64,000 bases of DNA from NCBI RefSeq assembly GCF_014931275.1, contig NZ_CP063110.1, forward strand, positions 519,001 through 583,000. Direction: 5' to 3'. Below, one piece after another: positions 23,179 to 32,151 of the stretch. The translations under genes were made by a program, and so were the position numbers. Source of the DNA: Haemophilus parainfluenzae (GTDB lineage: Bacteria; Pseudomonadota; Gammaproteobacteria; Enterobacterales; Pasteurellaceae). Below the pieces are notes generated by a model. It did not search any database and was not told where the DNA came from. It saw nothing but the letters and a program-made list of their open reading frames with translations. The first letter of the stretch is position 1, and each line of letters begins with the position of its first letter.

Positions 23179-25197
23179 ATGGTAGAAACACAAAAACAAC
23201 CAAGTGTTATCCGTTTTGAACAGGAAGTAGCAGCAAAAAACTATGAAGTAGCTTGCGTTGAATTGTTGGATATTTTAAACAAAATCGATACTAATTTTGG
23301 TGGTATAGAAGGCATTGAAATTGATTATCCTAGTCAATTAAATGATGAATTAGTACAAGAGAAAGTTGAGCATTTTTGTACCCGTGTAGCGGTAGCAATA
23401 AGTGAGTTATTTTCTGATCCTCAATTAGATATTTCTGAAGGTGGTGCACAACGTTTCTTTACCTTACAACGTTGGATTAATATGATTTTTGCGTCATCAC
23501 CATTTGTGAATGCGGATCATGTTTTACAAGCTTATAACCGCAATCCAGATAAAACCAATTTATCCGATTTCCATTTAGATAATACGAGATCATCATTAAT
23601 TAAATTCTGTATTTTCTACCTGCCAGAATCTAATGTGAATGTTAATCTTGATGCTTTATGGAATTTAGATCCAGAGTTATGCGCATCGCTTTGTTTTGCG
23701 TTGCAATCACCACGTTTTATTGGTACAGAACAATCGTTTTCTAAGCGTGGTACGCTTTTACAATGGTTCCCTGAAAAATTAGCGACGATTGAAAACTTAA
23801 ATAATGTGCCAAGTGCAATTTCACATGATGTGTATATGCATTGCAGTTACGATATTGCTGAAAATAAACACTGGGTGAAAAAAGCATTAAACCAAGTCAT
23901 TCGTCGTCATTTATTGCAAGGTGGATGGACTGACCGCGATGTCACGAAATTAGGTGAGCGTAATGGCAAACCTGTCATGGTTGTATTATTGGAGCATTTC
24001 CATTCATCTCATTCAATTTATCGTACGCATTCTACTTCAATGATTGCCGCGCGTGAGCGTTTTCATTTAATTGGTGTGGGTAATGAAGCTGTAGATGCAG
24101 CAGGCCAAGCGGTGTTTGATGAATTCCATTTATTAAAAGGTGATAATATTTTTGGTAAATTGAATGAATTAAAAGATATTTGTGAAAAAAATGGTGCAGC
24201 CGTTCTTTATATGCCAAGTATTGGGATGGATTTAACCACCATTTTTGCAAGTAACACGCGTCTTGCACCGATTCAAGTGATTGCTTTAGGCCATCCTGCT
24301 ACGACACATTCTGATTTTATTGAATATGTGATTGTAGAAGATGATTATGTGGGTTCTGAAAAATGCTTCAGTGAGCAATTATTGCGTTTACCAAAAGATG
24401 CTCTTCCTTATGTACCTTCAGCGCTTGCACCGCAACACGTAGAGTATCGTTTACGTGAAAATCCTGAAGTCGTAAATATTGGTATTGCTTCTACTACAAT
24501 GAAGCTTAATCCATATTTCTTGACAGCATTAAAAGCTATTCGTGATCGTGCGAATGTCAAAGTTCATTTCCACTTTGCTTTAGGTCAATCCAGTGGTGTG
24601 ACTCATCCTTATGTTGAGCGTTTTATTAAATCTTATTTAGGTAATGATGCGACAGCTCATCCACATGCACCTTATGATCAATATCTTCGTATTTTGCATA
24701 ACTGCGATATGATGGTGAATCCATTCCCATTTGGTAACACGAATGGCATTATTGATATGGTGACATTAGGTTTAGTGGGCGTATGTAAAACCGGTGCAGA
24801 AGTGCATGAACATATTGATGAAGGGTTATTTAAACGTTTAGGTTTACCGGAATGGTTAATTGCAAATACGGTAGATGAATATGTTGAACGTGCAATTCGT
24901 TTAGCTGAAAACCATCAAGAACGTTTAGAACTTCGCCGTCATATCATTGAAAATAATGGCTTACAAACCTTATTTACAGGTGATCCAAGCCCAATGGGTA
25001 AAGTGTTACTTGAAAAATTTGAGGAATGGAAAGCGGCAAATTTAGCTGAAAAGCCAAAGAAAAAAGTGACTAAATCCGCAACGACAAAAGAGAAGACTAC
25101 AAAGTCTACTACGACAAAGAAAAGTGCGGTCAAATCTGAAGGTAAATCTGAGTCGAAAAAAACGGTAAAGAAAACCACGAAAAAAGCAGATAAATAA
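23179..25197 (+). CDS. HMW1C-like cytoplasmic N-glucosyltransferase (GT41) with a lysine-rich C-terminal tail
   Basis: Soluble transferase that adds glucose from a nucleotide sugar to asparagine in N-X-S/T sequons of secreted adhesins in the cytoplasm. The first ~620 residues read almost colinearly with A. pleuropneumoniae NGT: N-terminal AAD domain, then the GT-B domains with STTMKLNPYF (active-site lysine region), FALGQSSG and NTNGIIDMVTLG (nucleotide-sugar Asp region). After the family end (about residue 620) there is an extra tail of about 50 residues made mostly of Lys, Thr, Ser and Ala, histone-H1-like, partly encoded by an uptake signal (AAAAGTGCGGT near 25120 gives KKSAV). The alpha-glucosyltransferase partner gene agt does not follow; asd does. 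A CdiA-like target candidate is at 40.6 kb. Confidence 0.92.
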   Translation: MVETQKQPSVIRFEQEVAAKNYEVACVELLDILNKIDTNFGGIEGIEIDYPSQLNDELVQEKVEHFCTRVAVAISELFSDPQLDISEGGAQRFFTLQRWINMIFASSPFVNADHVLQAYNRNPDKTNLSDFHLDNTRSSLIKFCIFYLPESNVNVNLDALWNLDPELCASLCFALQSPRFIGTEQSFSKRGTLLQWFPEKLATIENLNNVPSAISHDVYMHCSYDIAENKHWVKKALNQVIRRHLLQGGWTDRDVTKLGERNGKPVMVVLLEHFHSSHSIYRTHSTSMIAARERFHLIGVGNEAVDAAGQAVFDEFHLLKGDNIFGKLNELKDICEKNGAAVLYMPSIGMDLTTIFASNTRLAPIQVIALGHPATTHSDFIEYVIVEDDYVGSEKCFSEQLLRLPKDALPYVPSALAPQHVEYRLRENPEVVNIGIASTTMKLNPYFLTALKAIRDRANVKVHFHFALGQSSGVTHPYVERFIKSYLGNDATAHPHAPYDQYLRILHNCDMMVNPFPFGNTNGIIDMVTLGLVGVCKTGAEVHEHIDEGLFKRLGLPEWLIANTVDEYVERAIRLAENHQERLELRRHIIENNGLQTLFTGDPSPMGKVLLEKFEEWKAANLAEKPKKKVTKSATTKEKTTKSTTTKKSAVKSEGKSESKKTVKKTTKKADK

Positions 25198-25203
25198 TCA
25201 ATA

Positions 25204-25226
25204 AATCCCCGAAAGGGGATTTTTTA
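25204..25226 (+). terminator. Terminator of the rimO-NGT unit
   Basis: Stem AATCCCC / GGGGATT closed by a GAAA tetraloop and followed by six T. Confidence 0.9.
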
Positions 25227-25267
25227 TTGAGAAAAATTAAACAAAGTCTCATTTTTTTTAAAAAAAC

Positions 25268-25296
25268 TTGATTTTGTAGCATAAAGCCTGTAATTA
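25268..25296 (+). promoter_or_regulatory. Candidate sigma70 promoter of asd
   Basis: -35 TTGATT (25268-25273), 17-bp spacer, -10 TAATTA (25291-25296), 40 bp before the asd start, with an A/T-rich stretch just upstream. Confidence 0.5.
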
Positions 25297-25335
25297 ATAG
25301 ACCCATTCAACACAACATAAAATAAGGAAAAACTC

Positions 25336-26451
25336 ATGAAAAACGTCGGTTTTATCGGTTGGCGCGGAATGGTCGGTTCCGTATTAATGGATCGTATGGT
25401 GCAAGAGCAAGATTTTGCCAATATTAATCCAGTTTTCTTCACCACTTCTCAAGCAGGTCAAAAAGCCCCTGTATTCGCAAGCAAAGAGGCGGGTGAACTT
25501 AAAAGTGCATTCGACATTGAAGAACTTAAAAAATTAGACATTATCGTGACCTGTCAAGGTGGCGACTATACCAATGAAGTTTATCCAAAATTAAAAGCAA
25601 CAGGTTGGGATGGTTATTGGGTTGATGCTGCTTCAGCGCTACGTATGAAAGATGATGCAATTATCGTGCTTGATCCAGTAAACCAACACGTGATTTCTGA
25701 AGGCTTGAAAAAAGGCATTAAAACTTTCGTAGGTGGTAACTGTACTGTAAGCTTAATGTTGATGGCTATCGGTGGTTTATTTGAAAAAGATTTAGTGGAA
25801 TGGGTATCTGTCGCAACTTACCAAGCGGCTTCAGGTGCAGGCGCAAAAAATATGCGTGAATTGCTTTCACAAATGGGTTTATTAGAACAAGCGGTTTCAA
25901 GTGAATTAAAAGACCCTGCTTCATCTATTTTAGATATTGAACGTAAAGTGACAGCAGAAATGCGTTCTGATAGCTTCCCAACGGATAACTTTGGTGCGGC
26001 ATTAGGTGGTAGCTTAATCCCTTGGATTGACAAACTTCTCCCAGAAACAGGACAAACTAAAGAAGAATGGAAAGGCTATGCAGAAACCAACAAAATCTTA
26101 GGTTTAAGCGACAATCCAATTCCTGTGGATGGTTTATGCGTACGTATCGGTGCATTACGTTGCCACAGCCAAGCATTCACTATCAAACTGAAAAAAGACT
26201 TACCATTAGAAGAAATTGAACAAATTTTAGCGTCTCACAACGAATGGGTGAAAGTGATTCCAAATGACAAAGAAATCACATTACGTGAATTAACCCCAGC
26301 TAAAGTAACAGGTACATTAAGCGTACCAGTTGGTCGTTTACGTAAATTGGCAATGGGTCCGGAATACTTGGCGGCATTCACTGTGGGTGACCAATTATTA
26401 TGGGGTGCTGCAGAGCCAGTTCGCCGTATCTTAAAACAATTGGTGGCATAA
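25336..26451 (+). CDS. asd: Aspartate-semialdehyde dehydrogenase
   Basis: NADPH-dependent enzyme making aspartate semialdehyde for lysine, threonine, methionine and peptidoglycan precursors; 371 residues. The NADP loop GWRGMVGS is at residues 8-15 and the catalytic cysteine is C136 in GGNCTVSL; the substrate-binding GALRCHSQ block follows. Own promoter-like sequence and SD (AAGGAAA), and a strong terminator after the stop, so it is probably monocistronic. Confidence 0.97.
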   Translation: MKNVGFIGWRGMVGSVLMDRMVQEQDFANINPVFFTTSQAGQKAPVFASKEAGELKSAFDIEELKKLDIIVTCQGGDYTNEVYPKLKATGWDGYWVDAASALRMKDDAIIVLDPVNQHVISEGLKKGIKTFVGGNCTVSLMLMAIGGLFEKDLVEWVSVATYQAASGAGAKNMRELLSQMGLLEQAVSSELKDPASSILDIERKVTAEMRSDSFPTDNFGAALGGSLIPWIDKLLPETGQTKEEWKGYAETNKILGLSDNPIPVDGLCVRIGALRCHSQAFTIKLKKDLPLEEIEQILASHNEWVKVIPNDKEITLRELTPAKVTGTLSVPVGRLRKLAMGPEYLAAFTVGDQLLWGAAEPVRRILKQLVA

Positions 26452-26466
26452 GTTTACTTTCACTAC

Positions 26467-26491
26467 AAAGGGCGTATTTACTACGCCCTTT
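26467..26491 (+). terminator. Terminator of asd
   Basis: Stem AAAGGGCGTA / TACGCCCTTT with a 5-base loop and a short T-run. Confidence 0.85.
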
Positions 26492-26511
26492 TCATTACTA
26501 AAAAAGATAAT

Positions 26512-26940
26512 ATGCTACGATCTATCTTTGTTTTTATTACAATTTCTTTAATGACATTTGTTTTGCAATATTGGTTTGTCTCACGCCTTGGTTATCCTGA
26601 AACCTTTGCAACAACATGCCAAAATTACACGGGTGAATTTTTGTATGAAGCGCGTTGTGAATATACGTTTAATATATTATTTACAACGATAACTGTTGCG
26701 TTTTTAGCATTGTTTCCTTTTATTTTTTCTCAGAAATTATCTTACTTTATTATCGGTTGTTTGTGGCTTGGGCTTTTATGGCTATTGGGTTCAGTTTTTA
26801 TCACCTTTGATAGTACTGATTTAGGAAATACACTTGAGCTTTCAAGCTTATTTCACTATGCTTGGATCGAATTAAAAATACCTTATATCGTCATATCTGT
26901 TATTACTATCCCTACACTATTTTTTGTTAAAAAATTATGA
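26512..26940 (+). CDS. Small unknown inner-membrane protein
   Basis: A 142-residue protein I do not recognise, with four predicted membrane helices (about residues 5-25, 55-75, 80-103 and 118-138). The loop between helices 1 and 2 contains two cysteines (TTCQNY and ARCEY) that could form a periplasmic disulfide. Its stop overlaps the pldB start (ATGA at 26937-26940), so the two are translationally coupled; a role with a membrane-phospholipid hydrolase is possible but unproven. The coding start lies 20 bp after the asd terminator. Confidence 0.75.
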   Translation: MLRSIFVFITISLMTFVLQYWFVSRLGYPETFATTCQNYTGEFLYEARCEYTFNILFTTITVAFLALFPFIFSQKLSYFIIGCLWLGLLWLLGSVFITFDSTDLGNTLELSSLFHYAWIELKIPYIVISVITIPTLFFVKKL

Positions 26941-27872
26941 TCAGAGAACCTCATTTTCATCAATTTGCTCTTGCAGAGTTATTGCCTTTTTTTGAGCAAT
27001 TTCCGACGCAATATCTTTCTGGTGAACGAAATATCAAATTAGCTTATCGTCATTTGGTTCAGCCTGAAAGTGCGGTCAGAAAATTGATGATTTTGGTGAA
27101 TGGTCGAGCAGAAAATATGCTGAAATGGACTGAGTTGGCTTATGATTTTTATCAACAAGGTTATGATGTTTTGCTTTTCGATCACCGAGGACAAGGCTAT
27201 TCACAGCGTATTATTCCTCAAAAAGGGCATTTAGATGAGTTTCGTTTTTATATTGATGATATGGCAAAAATCATTGAAAAAACGACCGCACTTTATGCTT
27301 ATCAAGCGCAATATATTCTCGCACACTCCCTCGGTGCTTTGATTTCCACCTATTACCTGGCCAATTATGATCATCATATTAAAAAGGCTGTGCTTTCTTC
27401 GCCTTTCTTTGGCGTTCCCATGAAACATCCGTTACGAGATGAAGTCATCATTGCAACGATGATGGCATTTGGTCAAGGTCATCGTTATGTTTTTGGCAAA
27501 GGACATTACAAACCGGCAGATTTAAACCTTAATGAACTTAGCCATTCTAAAACGCGAATGAAATGGATGAACCGAGTTAATCGAAAACGCGCTGCTATTC
27601 ACTTAGGTGGCCCGACTTTCCGTTGGGTACATTTGTGTTTAAATGCAATAAAAGCGCTTCCTAAAATCATTCCAAGAGTGGAAACACCTGTGCTTATTTT
27701 ACAAGCGGAAAAGGAAAAAATTGTAGATAACAAAAATCTTGAAAAATTGACTGCACTTTTTCCGCATGCAGAATCCATGCTTGTACCTCAAGCAAAACAT
27801 GAAATTCTTTTTGAAAAGGATAACGTAAGAAAAACCGTGCTTGAACGCGTGAATCAATTTCTTCATTCTTAA
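26937..27872 (+). CDS. pldB: Lysophospholipase L2 family alpha/beta hydrolase
   Basis: A 311-residue alpha/beta hydrolase. The nucleophile elbow reads AHSLG (A-H-S-L-G, near residue 125), preceded by the oxyanion-region FDHRGQGYS; the acid and histidine are likely the Asp in EKIVDN and the His in AKHEILFE. This arrangement and length fit PldB, which degrades lysophospholipids at the inner membrane. Two uptake signals lie inside the gene (near 27069 and 27283). It is coupled to the small membrane protein upstream. Confidence 0.88.
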   Translation: MIREPHFHQFALAELLPFFEQFPTQYLSGERNIKLAYRHLVQPESAVRKLMILVNGRAENMLKWTELAYDFYQQGYDVLLFDHRGQGYSQRIIPQKGHLDEFRFYIDDMAKIIEKTTALYAYQAQYILAHSLGALISTYYLANYDHHIKKAVLSSPFFGVPMKHPLRDEVIIATMMAFGQGHRYVFGKGHYKPADLNLNELSHSKTRMKWMNRVNRKRAAIHLGGPTFRWVHLCLNAIKALPKIIPRVETPVLILQAEKEKIVDNKNLEKLTALFPHAESMLVPQAKHEILFEKDNVRKTVLERVNQFLHS

Positions 27873-27896
27873 ATTTTACTAATTAGATTAAATATA

Positions 27897-27934
27897 AAAC
27901 ATTATATATTGATTTATATAATGTTTTTTTTATT
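27897..27934 (+). terminator. Terminator of pldB
   Basis: AT-only-type stem AAACATTATATA / TATATAATGTTT with a 6-base loop followed by a run of T. Confidence 0.75.
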
Positions 27935-28058
27935 TTTATCTCATGAGTGTTTAACCTTTTATTGAGCAAGATCATAGTTTCTTCCTCACTATATGCCTAC
28001 AATCCATAATACTTATTTGTAGTTATGTTTTTTTGTCGTTTGTATAGTTGGAGTGTCT

Positions 28059-28094
28059 ATGTCAAAAATGAAGAAAATCGCCACCGCACTTTGA
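28059..28094 (+). other. Possible 11-codon leader ORF upstream of the aldehyde dehydrogenase
   Basis: ATG at 28059 follows a good SD (GGAG at 28050-28053) and encodes MSKMKKIATAL before TGA. Its last codons overlap the left arm of the hairpin at 28083-28115. No gene ends nearby on this strand, pldB having its own terminator, so a short separate transcript or an attenuating leader is possible. It is too short to prove by sequence alone. Confidence 0.25.
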
Positions 28095-28122
28095 TTTTAT
28101 CCATTCAGGTGCGGTCTTTTTT
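28083..28122 (+). terminator. Terminator-like uptake-signal hairpin with no gene in front
   Basis: Arms ACCGCAC (28083-28089) and GTGCGGT (28109-28115) with a 19-base loop, followed by CTTTTTT. It lies 230 bp upstream of the aldehyde dehydrogenase start. The rest of the 27,935-28,342 gap shows no other feature I can support. Confidence 0.6.
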
Positions 28123-28342
28123 CAATAAGTTTTTCTGTACTTTGTTTTTTTTCACCTATCAAATCAATTTTCTCTACCTTTCCTTCTCACCATCAAAATG
28201 TGATCTGTCTCCCAGTTTTAAGTCTTGTTTTGTACTAAAATCAACCCATAGTCCTCTTTTACGGACAAAATATTAAAGACCTAATGGTGTAAAAAGATCA
28301 GGTATTACTTTGATTCACAACGCAGAAAAAAGGAGAAAACAG

Positions 28343-29827
28343 ATGATAAAAGATCTTAATGTCTTTGATAAACACTATGGTTTATTGATCAACGGCGAAT
28401 GGACAAATGGCTCTGAGGGTAATACCTTAACAGCATATAACCCTGCAAATGGTGAAGCCTTAGCCACCTTTATTGACGCTACGGATGCAGATGTCGATGC
28501 TGCAGTGAATGCTGCGAAAGAGGCCTTTAAAACCTGGAAAAATACTAGCGCAACGGAACGAGCTACAATTTTGAATAAAATTGCAGATATTATTGACGAA
28601 AATACCGAATTATTCGCTTTACAAGAAACGTTGGATAACGGTAAACCGATTCGCGAAACACGCGCAGCAGATATTCCGTTGGCATCAGATCATTTCCGTT
28701 ATTTTGCCAGTGTTATTCGCGCCGAAGAAGGTGTCGCAAACCAACTGGATAGCGAAGATTTGTCGTTGATTTTACGCGAGCCTATTGGCGTTGTTGGTCA
28801 AATTATTCCATGGAACTTTCCGTTCTTAATGGCTGCATGGAAAATAGCACCGGCATTGGCAGCAGGTTGTACCGTCGTGATTCACCCATCTTCCACTACT
28901 TCATTGAGCTTACTTTCCTTAGCTCAAAAAATTAATCATTTATTACCGAAAGGTGTCTTCAATGTTATTACTGGTAAGGGTTCTAAATCTGGCGAATACA
29001 TGTTGCACCATACTGGATTTAACAAACTGGCATTCACCGGTTCCACCGAAATTGGTAGAAAAATTGGTGTAGCTGCTGCTGAAATGTTGATTCCATCCAC
29101 CTTGGAATTGGGTGGTAAATCAGCCAATATTTTCTTTGACGATATGCCATTTGATAAAGCATTGGAGGGCGCACAAAAAGGAATTCTCTTCAACCAAGGG
29201 CAAGTGTGTTGTGCCGGTTCACGTATTTTCGTACAAGAAAGCGTTTACGATAAATTTATCGCGGCACTAAAAGAAGAATTTAAGAAAGTTAAAGTCGGCT
29301 TACCTTGGGAAGATGACACGCAAATGGGGGCGCAAGTAAACGGAAATCAAGTTAAGGTTATTAGCAAGTATGTTGATATTGCTAAAGAAGAAGGGTGTCA
29401 AATCGTCGTTGGTGGAGGTAAATCAACCGATCCGGCATTGGCTCGAGGCGAATTTTTCCAACCAACCTTAATTTTAGCGCCTGATAACAAAAAACGCGTG
29501 GCACAAGAAGAAATTTTTGGTCCGGTTGCTGTGGTAATCAAATTCAAGGATGAAGCAGATGTAATTAAAATGGCAAATGACAGTGATTATGGCCTAGGTG
29601 GTGCGGTGTGGACATATAACATTAATCGTGCGCTACGAGTTGCACGAGCACTTGAAACCGGTCGTGTTTGGGTGAACTGTTATAACCGTTTACCAGCTGG
29701 AGCTCCTTTCGGTGGTTATAAAACCTCTGGTATAGGTCGTGAAACCCATAAAATGATGCTTGACGCTTATACACAGGTGAAAAATATCTTCATCAGCACC
29801 CGTGAAGAGCGAGAAGGCATGTATTAA
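28343..29827 (+). CDS. NAD(P)-dependent aldehyde dehydrogenase
   Basis: A 494-residue aldehyde dehydrogenase oxidising an aldehyde to an acid. Catalytic residues are present: N158 in PWNFPF, E255 in LELGGKS and C289 in GQVCCAGSR; the nucleotide-fold FTGSTEIGR is also intact. Start ATG 28343 follows AGGAGA and gives MIKDLNVFDKHYG. The usual coenzyme-binding lysine (KPSE or KPAE in most members) is replaced: the segment reads IHPSSTTSLSL, resembling the QPSS-type group of aldehyde dehydrogenases. Substrate cannot be inferred. It is followed by its own terminator and then an anion transporter. Confidence 0.9.
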   Translation: MIKDLNVFDKHYGLLINGEWTNGSEGNTLTAYNPANGEALATFIDATDADVDAAVNAAKEAFKTWKNTSATERATILNKIADIIDENTELFALQETLDNGKPIRETRAADIPLASDHFRYFASVIRAEEGVANQLDSEDLSLILREPIGVVGQIIPWNFPFLMAAWKIAPALAAGCTVVIHPSSTTSLSLLSLAQKINHLLPKGVFNVITGKGSKSGEYMLHHTGFNKLAFTGSTEIGRKIGVAAAEMLIPSTLELGGKSANIFFDDMPFDKALEGAQKGILFNQGQVCCAGSRIFVQESVYDKFIAALKEEFKKVKVGLPWEDDTQMGAQVNGNQVKVISKYVDIAKEEGCQIVVGGGKSTDPALARGEFFQPTLILAPDNKKRVAQEEIFGPVAVVIKFKDEADVIKMANDSDYGLGGAVWTYNINRALRVARALETGRVWVNCYNRLPAGAPFGGYKTSGIGRETHKMMLDAYTQVKNIFISTREEREGMY

Positions 29828-29850
29828 TCATTCACTTTCTAACCTAAAAA

Positions 29851-29895
29851 TAAACCGCACTTTGATTTTATCCATCAAAGTGCGGTTTATTTTTT
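29851..29895. terminator. Terminator of the aldehyde dehydrogenase gene
   Basis: Perfect 16-bp inverted repeat made of two facing uptake signals (TAAACCGCACTTTGAT / ATCAAAGTGCGGTTTA) with a 7-base loop and a T-run after it. Confidence 0.92.
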
Positions 29896-30054
29896 ATTTA
29901 TATCAAATTTTTACTCAATTCTATTAAAAAAATGCGCTTAAATCTTTACTCGTACTAAATAAGTGGTATCTTTATACTCGTTTATTTAATCGATTGCGTC
30001 ACTGCCGTTATAGGTGATGAATTATTTTTTGTTCATTTATCTAGGAGTTATCCT

Positions 30055-31509
30055 ATGGAAAGTAAAATTCCAGCAGTAGAAGTCAAACTAGGCTTTAAAT
30101 GGCAAGGGCTGCTGATTGCCGTCATCGTTGGTTTAGGGATTTGGTTAATCCCAACGCCAGAAGGCTTATCCGCAAAAGCATGGGGAATGCTAGCACTGTT
30201 TGTGGCAACCATTGTGGCTATTATCGCTAAAGCAATGCCTATGGGTGCTGCAACGCTAGTTGCCTTAGTGATTAGTGGCTTGACTGGGCTTACGCCAATT
30301 TCGCCAAAACAAGGTGATGTCGGCATGTTATCTGGTTTTGCAAACGGCACAATTTGGTTGATTGCTATTGCTATGTTTTTATCTCGCGCGGTGATTAAAA
30401 CCGGTTTAGGTAAACGTATCGCGCTGTACTTCGTTGGTCGTTTTGGTAAAAAAATGATGGGTGTGGCCTATGGTATGGCGTTGGCTGATGTTGTTATCGG
30501 TCCGGGTATTCCTTCGGCTTCTGCGCGTGGGGGCGGTATTATGTACCCTATTATGCAATCTATTGCTGATGCATATGAGTCCAAACCTGGTCCAACTGCT
30601 CGTCGTGCAGGTGCTTTCTTAGCGATTGCTGTCTCTCAAATCGATACCATTATTTGTACCATGTTCTTAACCGCCATGGCGGGTAACCCGTTAATTGCAG
30701 AACTCGCGAAAAGCCAAGGTGTGGAAATCACTTGGATGACATGGTTCTTAGGGGCGATCGTACCGGGTATTGTGAGCTTGATCGTCTTACCTTATTTCGT
30801 GTATTTAATTTATCCACCAGAATTAAAAGATACGCCTAAAATGGCAGAAATGGCACGTGATGAATTAAAAAGCATGGGCCCAATGAGCAAAGCGGAATGG
30901 ATTCTTGCCCTAGACTTTATCCTTCTTTTATTCCTTTGGACGGTGGGTGATTTAGTCTTCCATATCCCTGCAACAATTTCAGCGTTTATCGGTTTAGTGA
31001 TTTTATTATTAACCAATATTATGAGCTGGAAAAATATCGTGGCAGAAACCACCGCATGGGATACGATGTTCTGGTTTGCTGTATTGGTGATGATGGCAAA
31101 TGCACTTAACAAATACGGTGCAATCACTTGGATTTCTACCCACATTTCTTCATCTGTGGGTGGTTTCAGCTGGCCAATTGCCTTTACTATTTTAGTGTTA
31201 GTGTACTTCTATACCCGCTATTTCTTTGCTTCAGCCATGGCACATATTTCCGCAATGTATCTCGCTTTCGTGGCTGCGGCCATCGCTGTGGGTACACCAC
31301 CAATCATTGCTGCAATTGGTTTAGGTTACACCTCAACATTATCCATGAGTTTAACGCAATACGCAGGTGGTCCTGGCCCTGCTTTATACGGTTCAGGTTA
31401 TAACTCAACCGGTCAATGGTGGGGCGTGAGCTTTATTGTTTCCATCCTCTCATTAATGATTTGGTTTGGTGTGGGTGGATTATGGATGAAACTCCTTGGC
31501 TGGTGGTAA
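30055..31509 (+). CDS. DASS-family (SLC13-like) anion/sodium symporter
   Basis: A 484-residue transporter with about 12 membrane helices and two halves, each carrying DASS signatures (SGFANGTIWLIAIAMFLSRAV; SASARGGGIMYPIM; TRYFFASAMAHISAMY). Relatives such as CitT, TtdT and the H. influenzae HI0020 protein import citrate, tartrate, 2-oxoglutarate or other di- and tricarboxylates. Substrate here is not determinable. ATG follows SD TAGGAG. The preceding aldehyde dehydrogenase has its own terminator, so they are not clearly one operon. Confidence 0.9.
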   Translation: MESKIPAVEVKLGFKWQGLLIAVIVGLGIWLIPTPEGLSAKAWGMLALFVATIVAIIAKAMPMGAATLVALVISGLTGLTPISPKQGDVGMLSGFANGTIWLIAIAMFLSRAVIKTGLGKRIALYFVGRFGKKMMGVAYGMALADVVIGPGIPSASARGGGIMYPIMQSIADAYESKPGPTARRAGAFLAIAVSQIDTIICTMFLTAMAGNPLIAELAKSQGVEITWMTWFLGAIVPGIVSLIVLPYFVYLIYPPELKDTPKMAEMARDELKSMGPMSKAEWILALDFILLLFLWTVGDLVFHIPATISAFIGLVILLLTNIMSWKNIVAETTAWDTMFWFAVLVMMANALNKYGAITWISTHISSSVGGFSWPIAFTILVLVYFYTRYFFASAMAHISAMYLAFVAAAIAVGTPPIIAAIGLGYTSTLSMSLTQYAGGPGPALYGSGYNSTGQWWGVSFIVSILSLMIWFGVGGLWMKLLGWW

Positions 31510-31550
31510 TCCTTATTAATTCATTAATTCATAAATAATCCCTAAAAAAC

Positions 31551-31590
31551 GACCGCACTTTGATTTGTATCTCAAAAGTGCGGTCATTTT
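31551..31590. terminator. Bidirectional uptake-signal terminator
   Basis: Arms GACCGCACTTTGA and TCAAAAGTGCGGTC (one bulged A) around an 8-base loop, T-run after it. It lies between the anion transporter and the convergent glycine-zipper lipoprotein. Confidence 0.85.
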
Positions 31591-31605
31591 TATCTGTATT
31601 TTGAA

Positions 31606-31908
31606 TTAATCATCCCAGTCGTCATCCCAATCACGATGTCTTCTGTGATGGTGATGTTTTTTATGTTTTTTATGATGACGATATTCTCTGTCATCGTAGT
31701 CTCCGCCTTTATTCACTTGACTACCTATTACACCACCTAATGCCGCGCCGCCGAGTGTTGTGGCAATATCACCACCTAATAAACCACCGGCTACACCGCC
31801 GATTGCTGCACCTGTTGCAGTATGACGTTGTTGTCTGTCCATTTCACAAGCGGTTAAGCTTCCTGCTAATGCAACAATCACTAACCCTTTCATCAATTTA
31901 GATTTCAT
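31606..31908 (-). CDS. Glycine-zipper lipoprotein with a histidine-rich C-terminal tail
   Basis: A 100-residue putative lipoprotein. The signal peptide ends at lipobox LTAC (C21) with Glu at +2, consistent with outer-membrane sorting. A glycine-zipper segment follows (GAAIGGVAGGLLGG ... GGAALGGVIGSQ, about residues 33-65), as in OsmB/SlyB-like proteins that span or perturb membranes. The last ~30 residues are unusually rich in His, Lys, Arg and Asp (KKHKKHHHHRRHRD, ending DWDDDWDD), which could bind metals or polyanions. SD GAGGAG precedes the ATG. Function unknown. Confidence 0.85.
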   Translation of the reverse strand: MKSKLMKGLVIVALAGSLTACEMDRQQRHTATGAAIGGVAGGLLGGDIATTLGGAALGGVIGSQVNKGGDYDDREYRHHKKHKKHHHHRRHRDWDDDWDD

Positions 31909-32151
31909 AAATCTACTCCTCTATTTTTGTCGGGATTGCTTGCCTAAACACTTATGCAATCCGGCGTGTAAAAGTATTCCTTTTACGATTGCTTTGACTA
32001 TGTGGAAAATTAGTTAGTTCAAACGGCTTGTTCAATTGGTTTAAGAATGAACAATTTTTGGTATGATTGTTGAAAGGTTTAATTGGTGATTAAATAGGAT
32101 GTTGTAAAATCTATTTACACTAATTGAAGTTAAGTCTCAAGTAATAAAATA

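Noticed and set aside
28025..28276. 83-codon ORF upstream of the aldehyde dehydrogenase
   Set aside because: Runs through a terminator hairpin, low-complexity Phe/Ser-rich translation, no SD; only the 11-codon ORF in another frame has an SD.
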